NCBI GenBank assembly: GCA_937974055.1
Contig: CALJIU010000130.1
Span: forward strand, 1 to 49,512
Origin: an uncultured Neomegalonema sp.
GTDB taxonomy: Bacteria > Pseudomonadota > Alphaproteobacteria > Rhodobacterales > Rhodobacteraceae
Direction of reading: 5' to 3'
DNA length: 49,512 bases
Positions 37,178-46,742 of the stretch are shown piece after piece (position 1 is the stretch's first letter; each line of letters starts with the position of its first letter). Made by a program: the position numbers and the translations under genes. The notes beneath the pieces were generated by a model that ran no database searches, had not been told where the DNA came from, and saw only the letters and a program-made list of their open reading frames with translations.

Positions 37178-38680
37178 TCAGTTTGCCTGACGGCGAAGAA
37201 ATGCCGGGATTTGCAGGGCATCGTCTTCCGCGTTGCCGTCGATACTATCCCCTTTGAAGGGGGGCTTTGCAGCGGGTGTCTCGGCGGCGGGGGAGCGGCC
37301 AAGGCTGTCGGCTACCCGGCGGATTAGGTTCAGACCAGCCCGCGCCGACACACCCGAACCCGTCGGAGCGGGGGCGTGGCTGGCGGTTTCGGCAGGCATT
37401 TCCGCGACGGATGGGTCGATCACGGTTGCAATCGAACCTTGCGTCGAAACGGTCGGCCCGGTGGCGGACATCGGTGGCGCGACGCCGTCGGTGCCGGTGG
37501 CGGCGAGGGGCTGTTCGATCGGCTCCTCGATGACCTGTGGCGTCTCGACAGCTTCGGTGCGCGAGCCTACGGCCTGACGCACAGCGTGGCGGGTGCCGGA
37601 GCTGATGTCGCGGTCGTTATTCGCATCGCTCGCATAACGCGGTGCGGGGATCGCACGGCGGGGGCGGGCGGCTGCGCCGAGGCGGGCGGGTTCCTGCGCG
37701 CGGGCGGCCACGGATTCGGCCTCGATGCCCGTTGCGACGACGGAAACGCGCATGTGACCCTTGAGCGAGTCATCGAAGCAGGAGCCGACGATGATGTTCG
37801 CGCCGGGATCGACCTCTTGTTTGATGCGCGATGCCGCTTCGTCGACCTCGAACAGTTTCAGGTCTGGCCCGCCGGTGATGTTGATGAGGACGCCGCGTGC
37901 ACCTTTGAGCGACACATCGTCCAGCAGTGGGTTGGCGATGGCTTTTTCGGCGGCTTCGACCGCGCGGCCCTCGCCCTCGGCTTCGCCGGTGCCCATCATC
38001 GCCTTGCCCATCTCGCCCATCACGGTACGCACGTCCGCGAAGTCGAGGTTGATGAGGCCGGGCATGACCATCAGGTCGGTGACGCCTTTGACGCCCTGAT
38101 ACAGCACGTCATCCGCGAGGTTGAACGCATCCATGATGGTCGTGTTCTCGGTCGCGATGCGGAACAGGTTTTGGTTCGGGATGATGATCAGTGTGTCGAC
38201 ATATTGCTGTAGCTCGTCGAGGCCGTCTTCGGCCAACTGCATCCGCTTCGCCCCCTCGAAGGAAAACGGTTTGGTCACGACGCCGACGGTCAGCACGCCC
38301 AGTTCGCGGGCCGCTTTCGCGATCACCGGGGCCGCGCCCGTGCCCGTACCACCACCCATACCGGCGGTGATGAAGCACATGTTCGCGCCGTTCAGGTGAT
38401 CGATGATTTCATCGAGCGTTTCCTCGGCGGCTTCACGTCCCACGGAGGGTTTCATCCCCGCGCCCAAACCCGCCGTGACACCGCCGCCAAGCTGAACACG
38501 GCGCGATGAACGCGACTGTTCGATGGCCTGCGCATCGGTGTTTGCAACCACGAATTCTACGCCTTCGAGGTTCTTGTTGATCATGTTGTTGACAGCGTTG
38601 CCGCCTGCACCGCCCACGCCGAAAACCGTGATTTTCGGCTTCATGTCGGTGTCGTCGATAGCCCCTAGATTCAAAGCCAT
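37178..38680 (-). CDS. ftsZ: cell division protein FtsZ
   Basis: [18 protein letters not shown]...[13 protein letters not shown]; long linker and C-terminal [15 protein letters not shown]. Confidence 0.98.
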   Translation of the reverse strand: MALNLGAIDDTDMKPKITVFGVGGAGGNAVNNMINKNLEGVEFVVANTDAQAIEQSRSSRRVQLGGGVTAGLGAGMKPSVGREAAEETLDEIIDHLNGANMCFITAGMGGGTGTGAAPVIAKAARELGVLTVGVVTKPFSFEGAKRMQLAEDGLDELQQYVDTLIIIPNQNLFRIATENTTIMDAFNLADDVLYQGVKGVTDLMVMPGLINLDFADVRTVMGEMGKAMMGTGEAEGEGRAVEAAEKAIANPLLDDVSLKGARGVLINITGGPDLKLFEVDEAASRIKQEVDPGANIIVGSCFDDSLKGHMRVSVVATGIEAESVAARAQEPARLGAAARPRRAIPAPRYASDANNDRDISSGTRHAVRQAVGSRTEAVETPQVIEEPIEQPLAATGTDGVAPPMSATGPTVSTQGSIATVIDPSVAEMPAETASHAPAPTGSGVSARAGLNLIRRVADSLGRSPAAETPAAKPPFKGDSIDGNAEDDALQIPAFLRRQAN

Positions 38681-38837
38681 GGTACCGCCTGTATGCTGAT
38701 GTTTCTTGTTATTTTGTTATTTTTTTGCCTCGTCGTGATTCGGAATCCTAACGAAATTTTTCAAGAAGTCACATGGTAAATTAAAGGAATCGCAATGCTT
38801 TCCGTCATGTAAGGGGTGGCTAGCTTGAGATTTTGGC

Positions 38838-40127
38838 TTACCAGTTGTCGCGAAGCCATTGGCGCAAACTGCCGAATGCCTTTTCGCCGGGCTGTGCCGT
38901 TTGCATGGCTTCTGCCCAAGGATCGCACTGTTGGCGAATTGCGTGTGCGAGCAAACCGTGGGTTGCGGCATATTCGGGGCCGAGTGTCTCGGTTTGTGCG
39001 CCGCGCGTTCGGATCGCGCGACCCAAGCGTACACGACGCCCCAAGACGGCAGTTCCGGCCTCGACCATCCCCGCCATGCGGCTGCCCCCGCCGGTCAGGA
39101 CGACGGGGCGGGATTCGCCTGTGGGCAGGGCTGCGCGGATGAGTTCGAATAGTTCCTCGACGCGGGGACGGATCACCCCGACCAGAACCATAGTCGCCTC
39201 GCCCGGTCCGGCCCCGCCCAGCACGGAGGGATCAGCGGAAACGCTGCCCCCGCGCGAGGTGAGTTTCATCGCTTCGGCATCGTCGAAGCCCGTGCCCATC
39301 GCTTCGGCGAGGTCGGCGGTCATGCGTGCCCCGCCGAATGAGATCGTATGGACCGAGCGTAGGCGGTTGCCGCTGAAGCTGGCGATGCCCGTGACGTCGG
39401 CCCCGATATCGACCACCGTTGCGCCCAGTTCCAATTCATCCTCGGTCAAGCTGGCAAAACCGCTGGCGGCGGCGGCGCAGGCAACGCCGGAGACGGCAAG
39501 ACCGGCCCCCTTGGCCACCCGGCCCAGCCGTTCGAGGGCATCGCGCTCGACGGTTACAATGCCGAAACGAACGCCGAGGGTACGGGCGGAGCGGCCCCGT
39601 GGATCGCGCATCTCGCCCACGCCGTTGATGCTGAAATCCAGCGGCTCGATATGGATGGGGCGGCGGATATTGAGGGCGATTTCCTGTCGGCAAGCGGCCA
39701 TGACGCGCCCGATGGCGGCATCGTCCACATCGCGCACAGGAATGGCGCTGGCGGCGCTTGCTTGCAGGGTACGGGGTGAACCGCCCGCCAAGGCAAAGAC
39801 CGCTCGTGCGGGCATTATGCCGCTTTGGCGACGGATTTGGGTCATAAGGTCGCGCAGGGCTTCGGTGGCGGCTTCCTCGTTTGTGATGACGCCACCGGCC
39901 ATCCCGGCGGCGGGGACGTCGGCGGAGGCGAAGACGCGCAGGGCGGTGTAGACATCCGTTTCCCGGTCCAGCAGCGAACGGTTGAGTACGGAATGGCGGA
40001 TATCGGCCATAAAGCAAGAAAAGCGCGAACTGCCCATATCGACCACGGCGATGCGGTCTTGCGACAGGGCGGTGCCGATCCGGTTGCGGATAGCCTGATG
40101 CGCGCCGAGGACGGCGATCCCGCTCAT
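38838..40127 (-). CDS. ftsA: cell division protein FtsA
   Basis: Actin-like fold VVDMGSSRFSCFMADI...VVLTGGGSRMAGMVE; between ftsZ and ftsQ. Confidence 0.95.
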   Translation of the reverse strand: MSGIAVLGAHQAIRNRIGTALSQDRIAVVDMGSSRFSCFMADIRHSVLNRSLLDRETDVYTALRVFASADVPAAGMAGGVITNEEAATEALRDLMTQIRRQSGIMPARAVFALAGGSPRTLQASAASAIPVRDVDDAAIGRVMAACRQEIALNIRRPIHIEPLDFSINGVGEMRDPRGRSARTLGVRFGIVTVERDALERLGRVAKGAGLAVSGVACAAAASGFASLTEDELELGATVVDIGADVTGIASFSGNRLRSVHTISFGGARMTADLAEAMGTGFDDAEAMKLTSRGGSVSADPSVLGGAGPGEATMVLVGVIRPRVEELFELIRAALPTGESRPVVLTGGGSRMAGMVEAGTAVLGRRVRLGRAIRTRGAQTETLGPEYAATHGLLAHAIRQQCDPWAEAMQTAQPGEKAFGSLRQWLRDNW

Positions 40128-41017
40128 CTGTAGGTCGTCCGCAGGGTGCGCAGCAGGTCATCGCGCATGGCGGTGGCCCCCGGTTCCAGCCGGATCACGG
40201 GTGGTTCGGTCGGTAAACGCAGATCGACCGTGACGACGGCGAAGGGGGCGATACGCTCGCCGATGCGGCGGTCGATATAGCTGCGCAGCGCACCGAGCGC
40301 ATCCTCGGCGGGCAGTTTCAGCACGATGCCCCGGCTGCTGATGACATCCCAGCGGCGATCCCCCCGGCGGACGAGGGCGGCGATCTCCGGCAGGACTTCG
40401 GCGGGGGCCGCGCGCAGCAGGGCGCGGGCATCGGCGACCGCCGTATTCGCGCCTTCGCCGATCAACAAGGGCAGGTCGAGCCGGTTTTCAGGCCCCTCCA
40501 CTGGGATGATCTGCGTGCCGCGCGCGTCGATCAGGAAAAATCCGTCATTGCTGCGCCATATGGCGACGGGGATGCGTTCCAGAATATCGATCTTCATCAC
40601 GCCGGAGGGATCGACGGCGACCGAGGCGCGCTCGATCCATGAATTGGCCAGCAATGCCGCACGGGCCTTGCGCGCGTCGAAGCGCAGGGAGGAGATGGCG
40701 CGGGTGCCGGGTTTCAGGCCGACGATGGCCCCGATCTCGTGGACGGAAAGCTGTGAATGGCCGCTGACCTCCAGTTGGGTCACGGCGAATTCGGGGTGGT
40801 CGATGACGGCAGTGCGCAGGGCATCGGCGCGGGTGAGCGTGCCGGTGCGGACGTTGGACCAGTTGAAGGCGATGACGGCGGCGATGCCGATGATGGCGGC
40901 GGGCAACCACCATGTCAGCAAGCGGCGCTTGGTAAAGGGCGATCCGAAACGGCGGCGAGGTTTCTTTGCCGGTTTCGTCTTCTTCTTTCGCGTCTTCGCC
41001 TCCATCACCGCTGGCAT
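40124..41017 (-). CDS. ftsQ: cell division protein FtsQ
   Basis: Single N-terminal TM, POTRA-like [19 protein letters not shown], FtsQ domain; ATGA overlap with ftsA. Confidence 0.92.
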   Translation of the reverse strand: MPAVMEAKTRKKKTKPAKKPRRRFGSPFTKRRLLTWWLPAAIIGIAAVIAFNWSNVRTGTLTRADALRTAVIDHPEFAVTQLEVSGHSQLSVHEIGAIVGLKPGTRAISSLRFDARKARAALLANSWIERASVAVDPSGVMKIDILERIPVAIWRSNDGFFLIDARGTQIIPVEGPENRLDLPLLIGEGANTAVADARALLRAAPAEVLPEIAALVRRGDRRWDVISSRGIVLKLPAEDALGALRSYIDRRIGERIAPFAVVTVDLRLPTEPPVIRLEPGATAMRDDLLRTLRTTYR

Positions 41018-41913
41018 GATGCATCCTCCACCATCCACGCGACGAGTTCGGGGAAGGCCATGCCGCAATGGGCGGCCTGTTCGGGCACCAGCGAGGTCGG
41101 GGTCATGCCGGGCTGGGTGTTGACCTCCAGGATAATCAGGTCGTCGCGGTCGGGGTCATAGCGGAAATCGGCGCGCGAAATGCCCCGGCAGCCCAGCGCC
41201 TGATGCGCGGCGGCGGCGATATCCATACAGCGGGTGGCCAAGGCGGGTGTGATATCGGCGGGGATCACGTGGCGCGAGCCGCCCGCCTTGTACTTGGCGT
41301 CGTAATCATACCACCCATCGACGAAGATTTCGGTCACGGCGAGGGGTTCGCCATGGCGCACGGCGACGGTCAATTCGCGCCCCGGCACGTAGCGTTCGAC
41401 CATCAGGCGGGCGGGGGCATCCGGTCCGGTGAGTTGCGGCGGGGTATTCGCGCCCTGCATGACCAGATGGATACCGACCGACGACCCTTCGTTATAGGGT
41501 TTGACGACGTAGGGTGGTTCCATCACATGCGCGCGGGCGATGTCTTCGGGGGTGGCGAGCAATCCATCGGCCACGGGCAATCCGGCGGCGGCGAAGACGA
41601 CCTTTGCCTGCTCCTTATCCATTGCCAGCGACGAGGCGAGGACGCCCGAATGGGTGTAGGGGATTTGCAGCCATTCGAGGATGCCCTGCACGCAGCCATC
41701 CTCGCCCCAACGGCCATGCAGCGCGTTGAAGACGGCATCGGGGCGGGCCTGTGCCAGCCGGTCGACCAGGTCATCGGCGGCGTCGATTTCGGTGACGGTA
41801 TAGCCCGCCTCGCGCAAGCCAATGGCGCAATCGCGGCCTGATACGAGCGAGACTTCGCGTTCGGCGGAGGGACCGCCCTTGAGGACGGCGATATGGTCGA
41901 AGCGGCGGGTCAT
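41005..41913 (-). CDS. ddl: D-alanine--D-alanine ligase
   Basis: [17 protein letters not shown]...[38 protein letters not shown]...[10 protein letters not shown]. Confidence 0.96.
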   Translation of the reverse strand: MTRRFDHIAVLKGGPSAEREVSLVSGRDCAIGLREAGYTVTEIDAADDLVDRLAQARPDAVFNALHGRWGEDGCVQGILEWLQIPYTHSGVLASSLAMDKEQAKVVFAAAGLPVADGLLATPEDIARAHVMEPPYVVKPYNEGSSVGIHLVMQGANTPPQLTGPDAPARLMVERYVPGRELTVAVRHGEPLAVTEIFVDGWYDYDAKYKAGGSRHVIPADITPALATRCMDIAAAAHQALGCRGISRADFRYDPDRDDLIILEVNTQPGMTPTSLVPEQAAHCGMAFPELVAWMVEDASCQR

Positions 41914-42818
41914 GCGGGTCGTCCGATGCGCTTTATTTCCCAATGCAGATCATGGCCGGAGGTGGCGCGCACGCGGTCGCGGACGGTTTCGCCCAATGTT
42001 TCCAGATCGGCGGCGGTGGCCTCGCCGTGGTTGATGAGGAAGTTGCAGTGCTTTTCGCTCACCTGCGCCCCGCCAACGCGCAAGCCCCGGCATCCCGCAG
42101 CGTCGATCAGCTTCCATGCGCTGTCATCCTGTGGGTTGCGGAAGGTCGAACCGCCGGTCTTCTCGCGCACGGGCTGGGCGGTTTCGCGGGCGGTCATCAG
42201 CTCGGCCATGCGGGTGGTGATTGCGGTGGGGTCGTCGGGCGTGCCCTCGAAAACCGCTTCGGTGACGATGGCGTCGTCGGGCAGATCGCTGTGGCGATAG
42301 GCGAAGCCGAGATCGGCGTTCGAGAGCGTGCGGGTCGTGCCATCGCGGAAGACGACCGTGGCCTCGACAAGCCGGTCGCGCGTCTCGGTGCCGTGGCATC
42401 CGGCATTCATCCGCACCGCACCGCCCACCGTGCCGGGGATGCCGCGTAGGAATTCAAGGCCCGCAAGACCGGCATCCGCCGCCGCTTGCGATAGCTTTGC
42501 GTCGGGAATGGCGGCCCCGGCGCGGATGCGGGTGCCTTCGACCGAAAGGCCAGAGAATCCGCGACCCAACCGCACGACCAAGCCGTCGATTCCGCCATCC
42601 CGGACCAGCAGGTTAGAGCCGATGCCGATGGGGGTAACCGGGCCGTTCCATGCCCGCATCGCCTGCGCCAAAGCCGCCGTGTCGGTGGGGGCGTAGAGGG
42701 TTTCGGCAGGGCCGCCGACGCGGAACCATGTGTAGGGTGCCAGCGGCGCATGGGCGGTCACACGCCCGTCCAAGGGGGGCGTTGCGGTGTCGCGGGCAGG
42801 TGAAAGGGCATGGGCCAT
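41910..42818 (-). CDS. murB: UDP-N-acetylmuramate dehydrogenase
   Basis: [16 protein letters not shown]...[13 protein letters not shown]...[24 protein letters not shown]. Confidence 0.95.
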   Translation of the reverse strand: MAHALSPARDTATPPLDGRVTAHAPLAPYTWFRVGGPAETLYAPTDTAALAQAMRAWNGPVTPIGIGSNLLVRDGGIDGLVVRLGRGFSGLSVEGTRIRAGAAIPDAKLSQAAADAGLAGLEFLRGIPGTVGGAVRMNAGCHGTETRDRLVEATVVFRDGTTRTLSNADLGFAYRHSDLPDDAIVTEAVFEGTPDDPTAITTRMAELMTARETAQPVREKTGGSTFRNPQDDSAWKLIDAAGCRGLRVGGAQVSEKHCNFLINHGEATAADLETLGETVRDRVRATSGHDLHWEIKRIGRPA

Positions 42819-42918
42819 GCCCTTCATTGTCACGGGCGGGCAGGGCACTCAAGCCGGTTTTTGCCGTGCCGCGAATCGATGTGCTACGGTGTCCACGAAA
42901 AACCGGGGAGGGGAGCCG

Positions 42919-43935
42919 ATGCGGCTGTCGATCATGTTGCCGACCGTTGCGATGCTATTCTGCGCGCCCGCCCATGCGGCGGAGCCGCTGAACGGGTATT
43001 TCATCGCGCTGGATGCCTGCGATGCCTATGTCTCGAAGAATCGGCGGACCAATCCGGGGGATGTGCGGGTCGAGGCGCGTCGTGCCTATGACATGCTGGC
43101 GATCAACAAGGTGGGGGGCGATTTCTTTCTGGTGCGTGTGCCGGATGCGCCCGTGAACTCCGCGCGGTGGGTATCGACCGCCTGCGGCCTGCATGTCGTC
43201 GAAGCGGGAACGACGGTGGATGCGCCGCCCGCCGATACGACGGTGATGGTGCCGCAGGAGCGGGAGGAATCGACCGATAACCTGCTTGCCCTGACATGGC
43301 AGCCCGCTTTCTGCGAGAGCAGGCCGACGCGCGAAGAATGCCGGTTGCTCAACGCTGGCGATTTGCCCGATGCGGGTATGCGCCTGTCGATCCATGGTCT
43401 ATGGCCGCAGCCGAACGGGACGTTCTTCTGTGGGGTGCCGTCGATGCTGGTGCGGCTGGATAATGACCGCGACTGGCGCGCCTTGCCTGCGCCGGAGGTG
43501 GATGCCGAGACGCGCGCGGCGCTGGATGCGGCGATGCCGGGGGCGCGCAGCCTGCTGGACCGGCATGAATGGATCAAGCACGGCACCTGCTATGGCGGTG
43601 CGGGTGGGGCGGACGAGTATTTCGACGATACGCTCTACCTGCTCGATGCGATCAACGGGTCGGCGGTGGGTGATTTTCTCGCGGCGAATATCGGACAGCG
43701 GATCGAGGCGTCGGACCTGCGCGCTGCCTTCGACGGGGCGTTCGGGGCGGGCGCGGGGGAGCGGGTGCAGGTGCAATGCGCCAGCGATGACGGGCGGGTG
43801 ATCATTCGCGAGATCAGGGTTGCGCTGATGGGGCGGATCGATCCCGACACGCCGGTCGCCGGTTTGCTGGCCGCCGCGCAGCCGCAGTCGCCGGGTTGTC
43901 CGCGCGGTGTGCTGGATGCGGCGGGGCTACAATAG
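42919..43935 (+). CDS. secreted ribonuclease T2 family protein
   Basis: Signal peptide MRLSIMLPTVAMLFCAPAHAA; CAS I HGLWP (43393-43407) and CAS II HEWIKHGTC (43564-43590). Confidence 0.9.
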   Translation: MRLSIMLPTVAMLFCAPAHAAEPLNGYFIALDACDAYVSKNRRTNPGDVRVEARRAYDMLAINKVGGDFFLVRVPDAPVNSARWVSTACGLHVVEAGTTVDAPPADTTVMVPQEREESTDNLLALTWQPAFCESRPTREECRLLNAGDLPDAGMRLSIHGLWPQPNGTFFCGVPSMLVRLDNDRDWRALPAPEVDAETRAALDAAMPGARSLLDRHEWIKHGTCYGGAGGADEYFDDTLYLLDAINGSAVGDFLAANIGQRIEASDLRAAFDGAFGAGAGERVQVQCASDDGRVIIREIRVALMGRIDPDTPVAGLLAAAQPQSPGCPRGVLDAAGLQ

Positions 43936-43940
43936 CTGGT

Positions 43941-44066
43941 AGGCTGCTGAAAAAGGACTGCAAAGCCGGCTTCCCATCCCTTTTTCCAATATCATGCCCG
44001 CGCGGGCAGACATCCACTCGCGGGAATGACATTATCCACGGTGGCAGATTTGTCTTTCAGCAGCCT
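43941..44066. mobile_element. MITE-like element, about 126 bp, with 12-bp terminal inverted repeats
   Basis: aggctgctgaaa ... tttcagcagcct perfect TIRs; internal 14-bp palindrome tgcccgcgcgggca at 43995-44008; no ORF. Confidence 0.55.
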
Positions 44067-44158
44067 GTTAGATCACTCTGAATTTCATACGGATCAACAA
44101 TAGCACCAAGACATGTGCGATTGTCGATACTCCTGATTCAGGTAGAGCTCATAACACT

Positions 44159-44686
44159 TTAGGCCAGCAATGCCTCAAGGACGTGGTCGAACAAGGCGAC
44201 GTCTTTCATGCTGCTGGCCAGCATCATCGACCCTTGCAAGGTGCCGACGGTATAGGTCGCCTTTGTCCGGGCCGTGTCGTCGCCCCCGAATGCACTGGCG
44301 AGCCAATCGATATTCGCCTCGAAAAATGCCGCGACAGCATCGTTCAGGGATACCGGTATGCCCGCCGCTTCGGCACCGAGCATCCCGCACAGGCATAGTC
44401 GATCCGAACTGACGAGGATGTGGCGGTAGACGGCGCAGAATGCCCTCAATTTATCTTTCGATGTCAGGGCTTTAGTTGCCTCGACCTCCAGCGCGTCGAA
44501 GAATCGCTTCGAATAGCGCTCCACCAGCGCAAGCCCCAGATCTTCCTTTTGGCGGAAATGATAATGGACGCTTGCGCTCTTGATGCCCAGCTCATCCGCC
44601 AGATCGCGGAAGCTGACGGCATGGTAGCCGCGCATCCTTATCGCTGCTTCGGCCTTATCCAACACCTTGTCGCGCGTCGCGGTCAT
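44159..44686 (-). CDS. TetR family transcriptional regulator
   Basis: RDKVLDKAEAAIRMRGYHAVSFRDLADELGIKSASVHYHFRQKEDLG HTH. Confidence 0.93.
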   Translation of the reverse strand: MTATRDKVLDKAEAAIRMRGYHAVSFRDLADELGIKSASVHYHFRQKEDLGLALVERYSKRFFDALEVEATKALTSKDKLRAFCAVYRHILVSSDRLCLCGMLGAEAAGIPVSLNDAVAAFFEANIDWLASAFGGDDTARTKATYTVGTLQGSMMLASSMKDVALFDHVLEALLA

Positions 44687-44870
44687 GGTCGTTTCCGTCT
44701 GTACTGTAAGCAAGACTTTCCATGCCTAAGTGAAACGCATGAGTCAACTTGGCTACTACTAGGTAGGCTGATGAAAAAAAGTTTTTATCTCAGATGTCTA
44801 GGTTTAAGTTGGGTTCATCTATTTAAGGTTTTAAAGTCCCCGATAGGGGATCAGTAAATCCCGTGCCTTT

Positions 44871-44937
44871 GAAGCGTTTTTAGCAAAAGTGAGAACCGGT
44901 TTTGCGGTTCGAAAACGCGACCAACAAACATATAGAG
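44871..44937. repeat. alphaproteobacterial dispersed palindromic intergenic repeat-like sequence
   Basis: gaagcgtttttagcaaaagtgagaaccggttttgcggttcgaaaacgcgacca...tatagag; nested stems gaaccg/cggttc and gcgtttt/gaaaacgc; resembles intergenic repeats common in Rhizobiales and Rhodobacterales (from memory). Confidence 0.6.
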
Positions 44938-45019
44938 ATTTTGAGGCGAACCAAGGTTCGCTGAAAAAGCTCTAGGCGGCATGGGACTGCAAAACGGTTG
45001 ATTTCACCGCTATCGATCT

Positions 45020-45835
45020 CTAGCCCCTCCGGCGCCCCACCAGCCCCTTCGATGGATCATAGGCGTAGATGGCCGCGCCGAGGAAGGCGACGGTTACCGC
45101 GATGACGATCCCGACGGCGGGCCAGTTCACCTGCGCATAGAGCGCGAAGCGGATCAGCTCGACCGCGTAGGTGAAGGGGTTGAACAGGCAGATATCGTAG
45201 AGCAACTCGCTCGATTCCTGTAGCCGCCAGAGCGGATAGAGGGCCGAGGAGGCGAAGAACATCGGGAAGATCACGAAGTTCATGACGCCCGCGAAATTCT
45301 CCAACTGCTTGATGGTCGAGGAGAGCAGCAGGCCGATGGCACCGAGCATCAGGCCCGATAGCACGAGCGCGGGCAGCAGGGTCAGGTAGCCGATGGGCGG
45401 GGGCCGGATCTCCCAAAACCATGCGATAGCGAGGAAGGCGTAGACTTGCAGGATCGACACGGCGACCCCGGCGACCAGCTTTGACACCAGCACGAACCAG
45501 CGGGGGTAGGGGCTGACCAGCAGGGTACGCATCGCTCCGGTTTCGCGGTCATAGACCATCGACAGCGAAGATTGCATCCCGTTGAAAAGCTGGATCATCG
45601 CGATCAGGCCGGGGGTGACGTAGACTTCGTAGAGGATGTACGTCTCGTAAGGCGGGGTGATCGACAGGCCGAGGACCGAGCGAAATCCGGCGGCGAAGAT
45701 AAACAGCCAGACGAGGGGGCGGACGAGGGCGGAGAGAAACCGCTCGCGTTGCTGGGCGAAGCGGATTGCCTCGCGCCAGACGATGCCGCCGAGGGCGGTG
45801 ATGTGGCCCTGCCAGCCGAGGCGGTTGGGGGTCAT
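45020..45835 (-). CDS. ABC-2 type transporter permease
   Basis: Six-TM ABC-2 architecture; MQSSLSMVYDRETGAMRTLLVSPYPRW...; resembles PQQ-dependent alcohol-dehydrogenase-associated ABC-2 permeases (inference). Confidence 0.85.
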   Translation of the reverse strand: MTPNRLGWQGHITALGGIVWREAIRFAQQRERFLSALVRPLVWLFIFAAGFRSVLGLSITPPYETYILYEVYVTPGLIAMIQLFNGMQSSLSMVYDRETGAMRTLLVSPYPRWFVLVSKLVAGVAVSILQVYAFLAIAWFWEIRPPPIGYLTLLPALVLSGLMLGAIGLLLSSTIKQLENFAGVMNFVIFPMFFASSALYPLWRLQESSELLYDICLFNPFTYAVELIRFALYAQVNWPAVGIVIAVTVAFLGAAIYAYDPSKGLVGRRRG

Positions 45836-45850
45836 CGTGTGTCGCTCTGG

Positions 45851-45900
45851 AACCCTCTCCCTTTGGGGGAGGGGCGCGGGCTGCGGGGCAGGGTGAGGGA
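45851..45900. repeat. G/C-asymmetric palindromic intergenic repeat
   Basis: aaccctctccctttgggggaggggcgcgggctgcggggcagggtgaggga, a widespread bacterial intergenic repeat type. Confidence 0.45.
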
Positions 45901-46004
45901 AATGTCGAGGTATGTGTATTCGTTTGAAGGGTAGAATGCCCTTACCCCGGCCCCCTTCAGCAAGCGGAAGAGGGGGAAGATCGCGACGGTTTTTACCATG
46001 AGGG

Positions 46005-46742
46005 TCACGCCGCTATCTCGCGCTCGTCCACCCCGGTCAGTTCGAGGAAGCGGTCGCTGAGAGTGCTGTCCCCGGCGATTTCGGATGCGGTGTCGGTGGC
46101 GAGTACCTCGCCCTTATGCAGCAGGACGACATCGTCATCGGAGCGGACTTCATCGAATAGATGGGTGGCCCAGAGGATGCCGACCTCGCCGCCTTGGGCC
46201 AATGCGCGGACGGTATCGACCACGTCGGCGCGAGAGCGGAGGTCGAGGCCGACGGTGGCCTCGTCCAGCAACAGGAGGGTGGGGTCGTGCATGAGGGCGC
46301 GGGCGATTTCGGCGCGGCGGACCTGACCCCCCGATAGGGTCGCGACTTTGGATGCGCCCTTGTCGAGCAGGCCGACGCGCTCCAACACCCAGTCGCCGCG
46401 CTTGATAGCTTCGCGGCGTCCGATACCTTGCAGGGCGGCGTGGTAGCGGAGGTTTTGGCGGATGGTCAGGCTCATATCGAGGGAGCGGGACTGGAAGACG
46501 ACGCCCATGCGGGCGAGCGCCGGGCCGGGTTGTCGTCGGACGTCATGGCCGCAGACTTCGATGGTGCCGCTGACATTGTCGTAGAGGCGGGTGACGAGCG
46601 AGAACAGCGTGGATTTGCCCGCGCCGTTCACGCCCAGCAGGGCGACGAAGCGCCCCGGCTGAACCGTCAGGGATACGTCGCGCAGGGCTTGGGTCTTGCC
46701 GAAGGCGTGGCTGACGCCCTGCACCCGCAGCGCAGGGGTCAT
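46005..46742 (-). CDS. ABC transporter ATP-binding protein (ABC-2 exporter type)
   Basis: Walker A GVNGAGKST, signature LSGGQ, Walker B LLLLDEATVGLD. Confidence 0.93.
   Translation of the reverse strand: MTPALRVQGVSHAFGKTQALRDVSLTVQPGRFVALLGVNGAGKSTLFSLVTRLYDNVSGTIEVCGHDVRRQPGPALARMGVVFQSRSLDMSLTIRQNLRYHAALQGIGRREAIKRGDWVLERVGLLDKGASKVATLSGGQVRRAEIARALMHDPTLLLLDEATVGLDLRSRADVVDTVRALAQGGEVGILWATHLFDEVRSDDDVVLLHKGEVLATDTASEIAGDSTLSDRFLELTGVDEREIAA

Noticed and set aside
38833-39951. 372-aa plus-strand ORF opposite ftsA
   Set aside because: Antisense artefact of GC-rich FtsA coding sequence.
44420-44857. 145-aa plus-strand ORF across the TetR 5' end
   Set aside because: Antisense to the TetR HTH region and runs through the non-coding leader; no recognisable domain.
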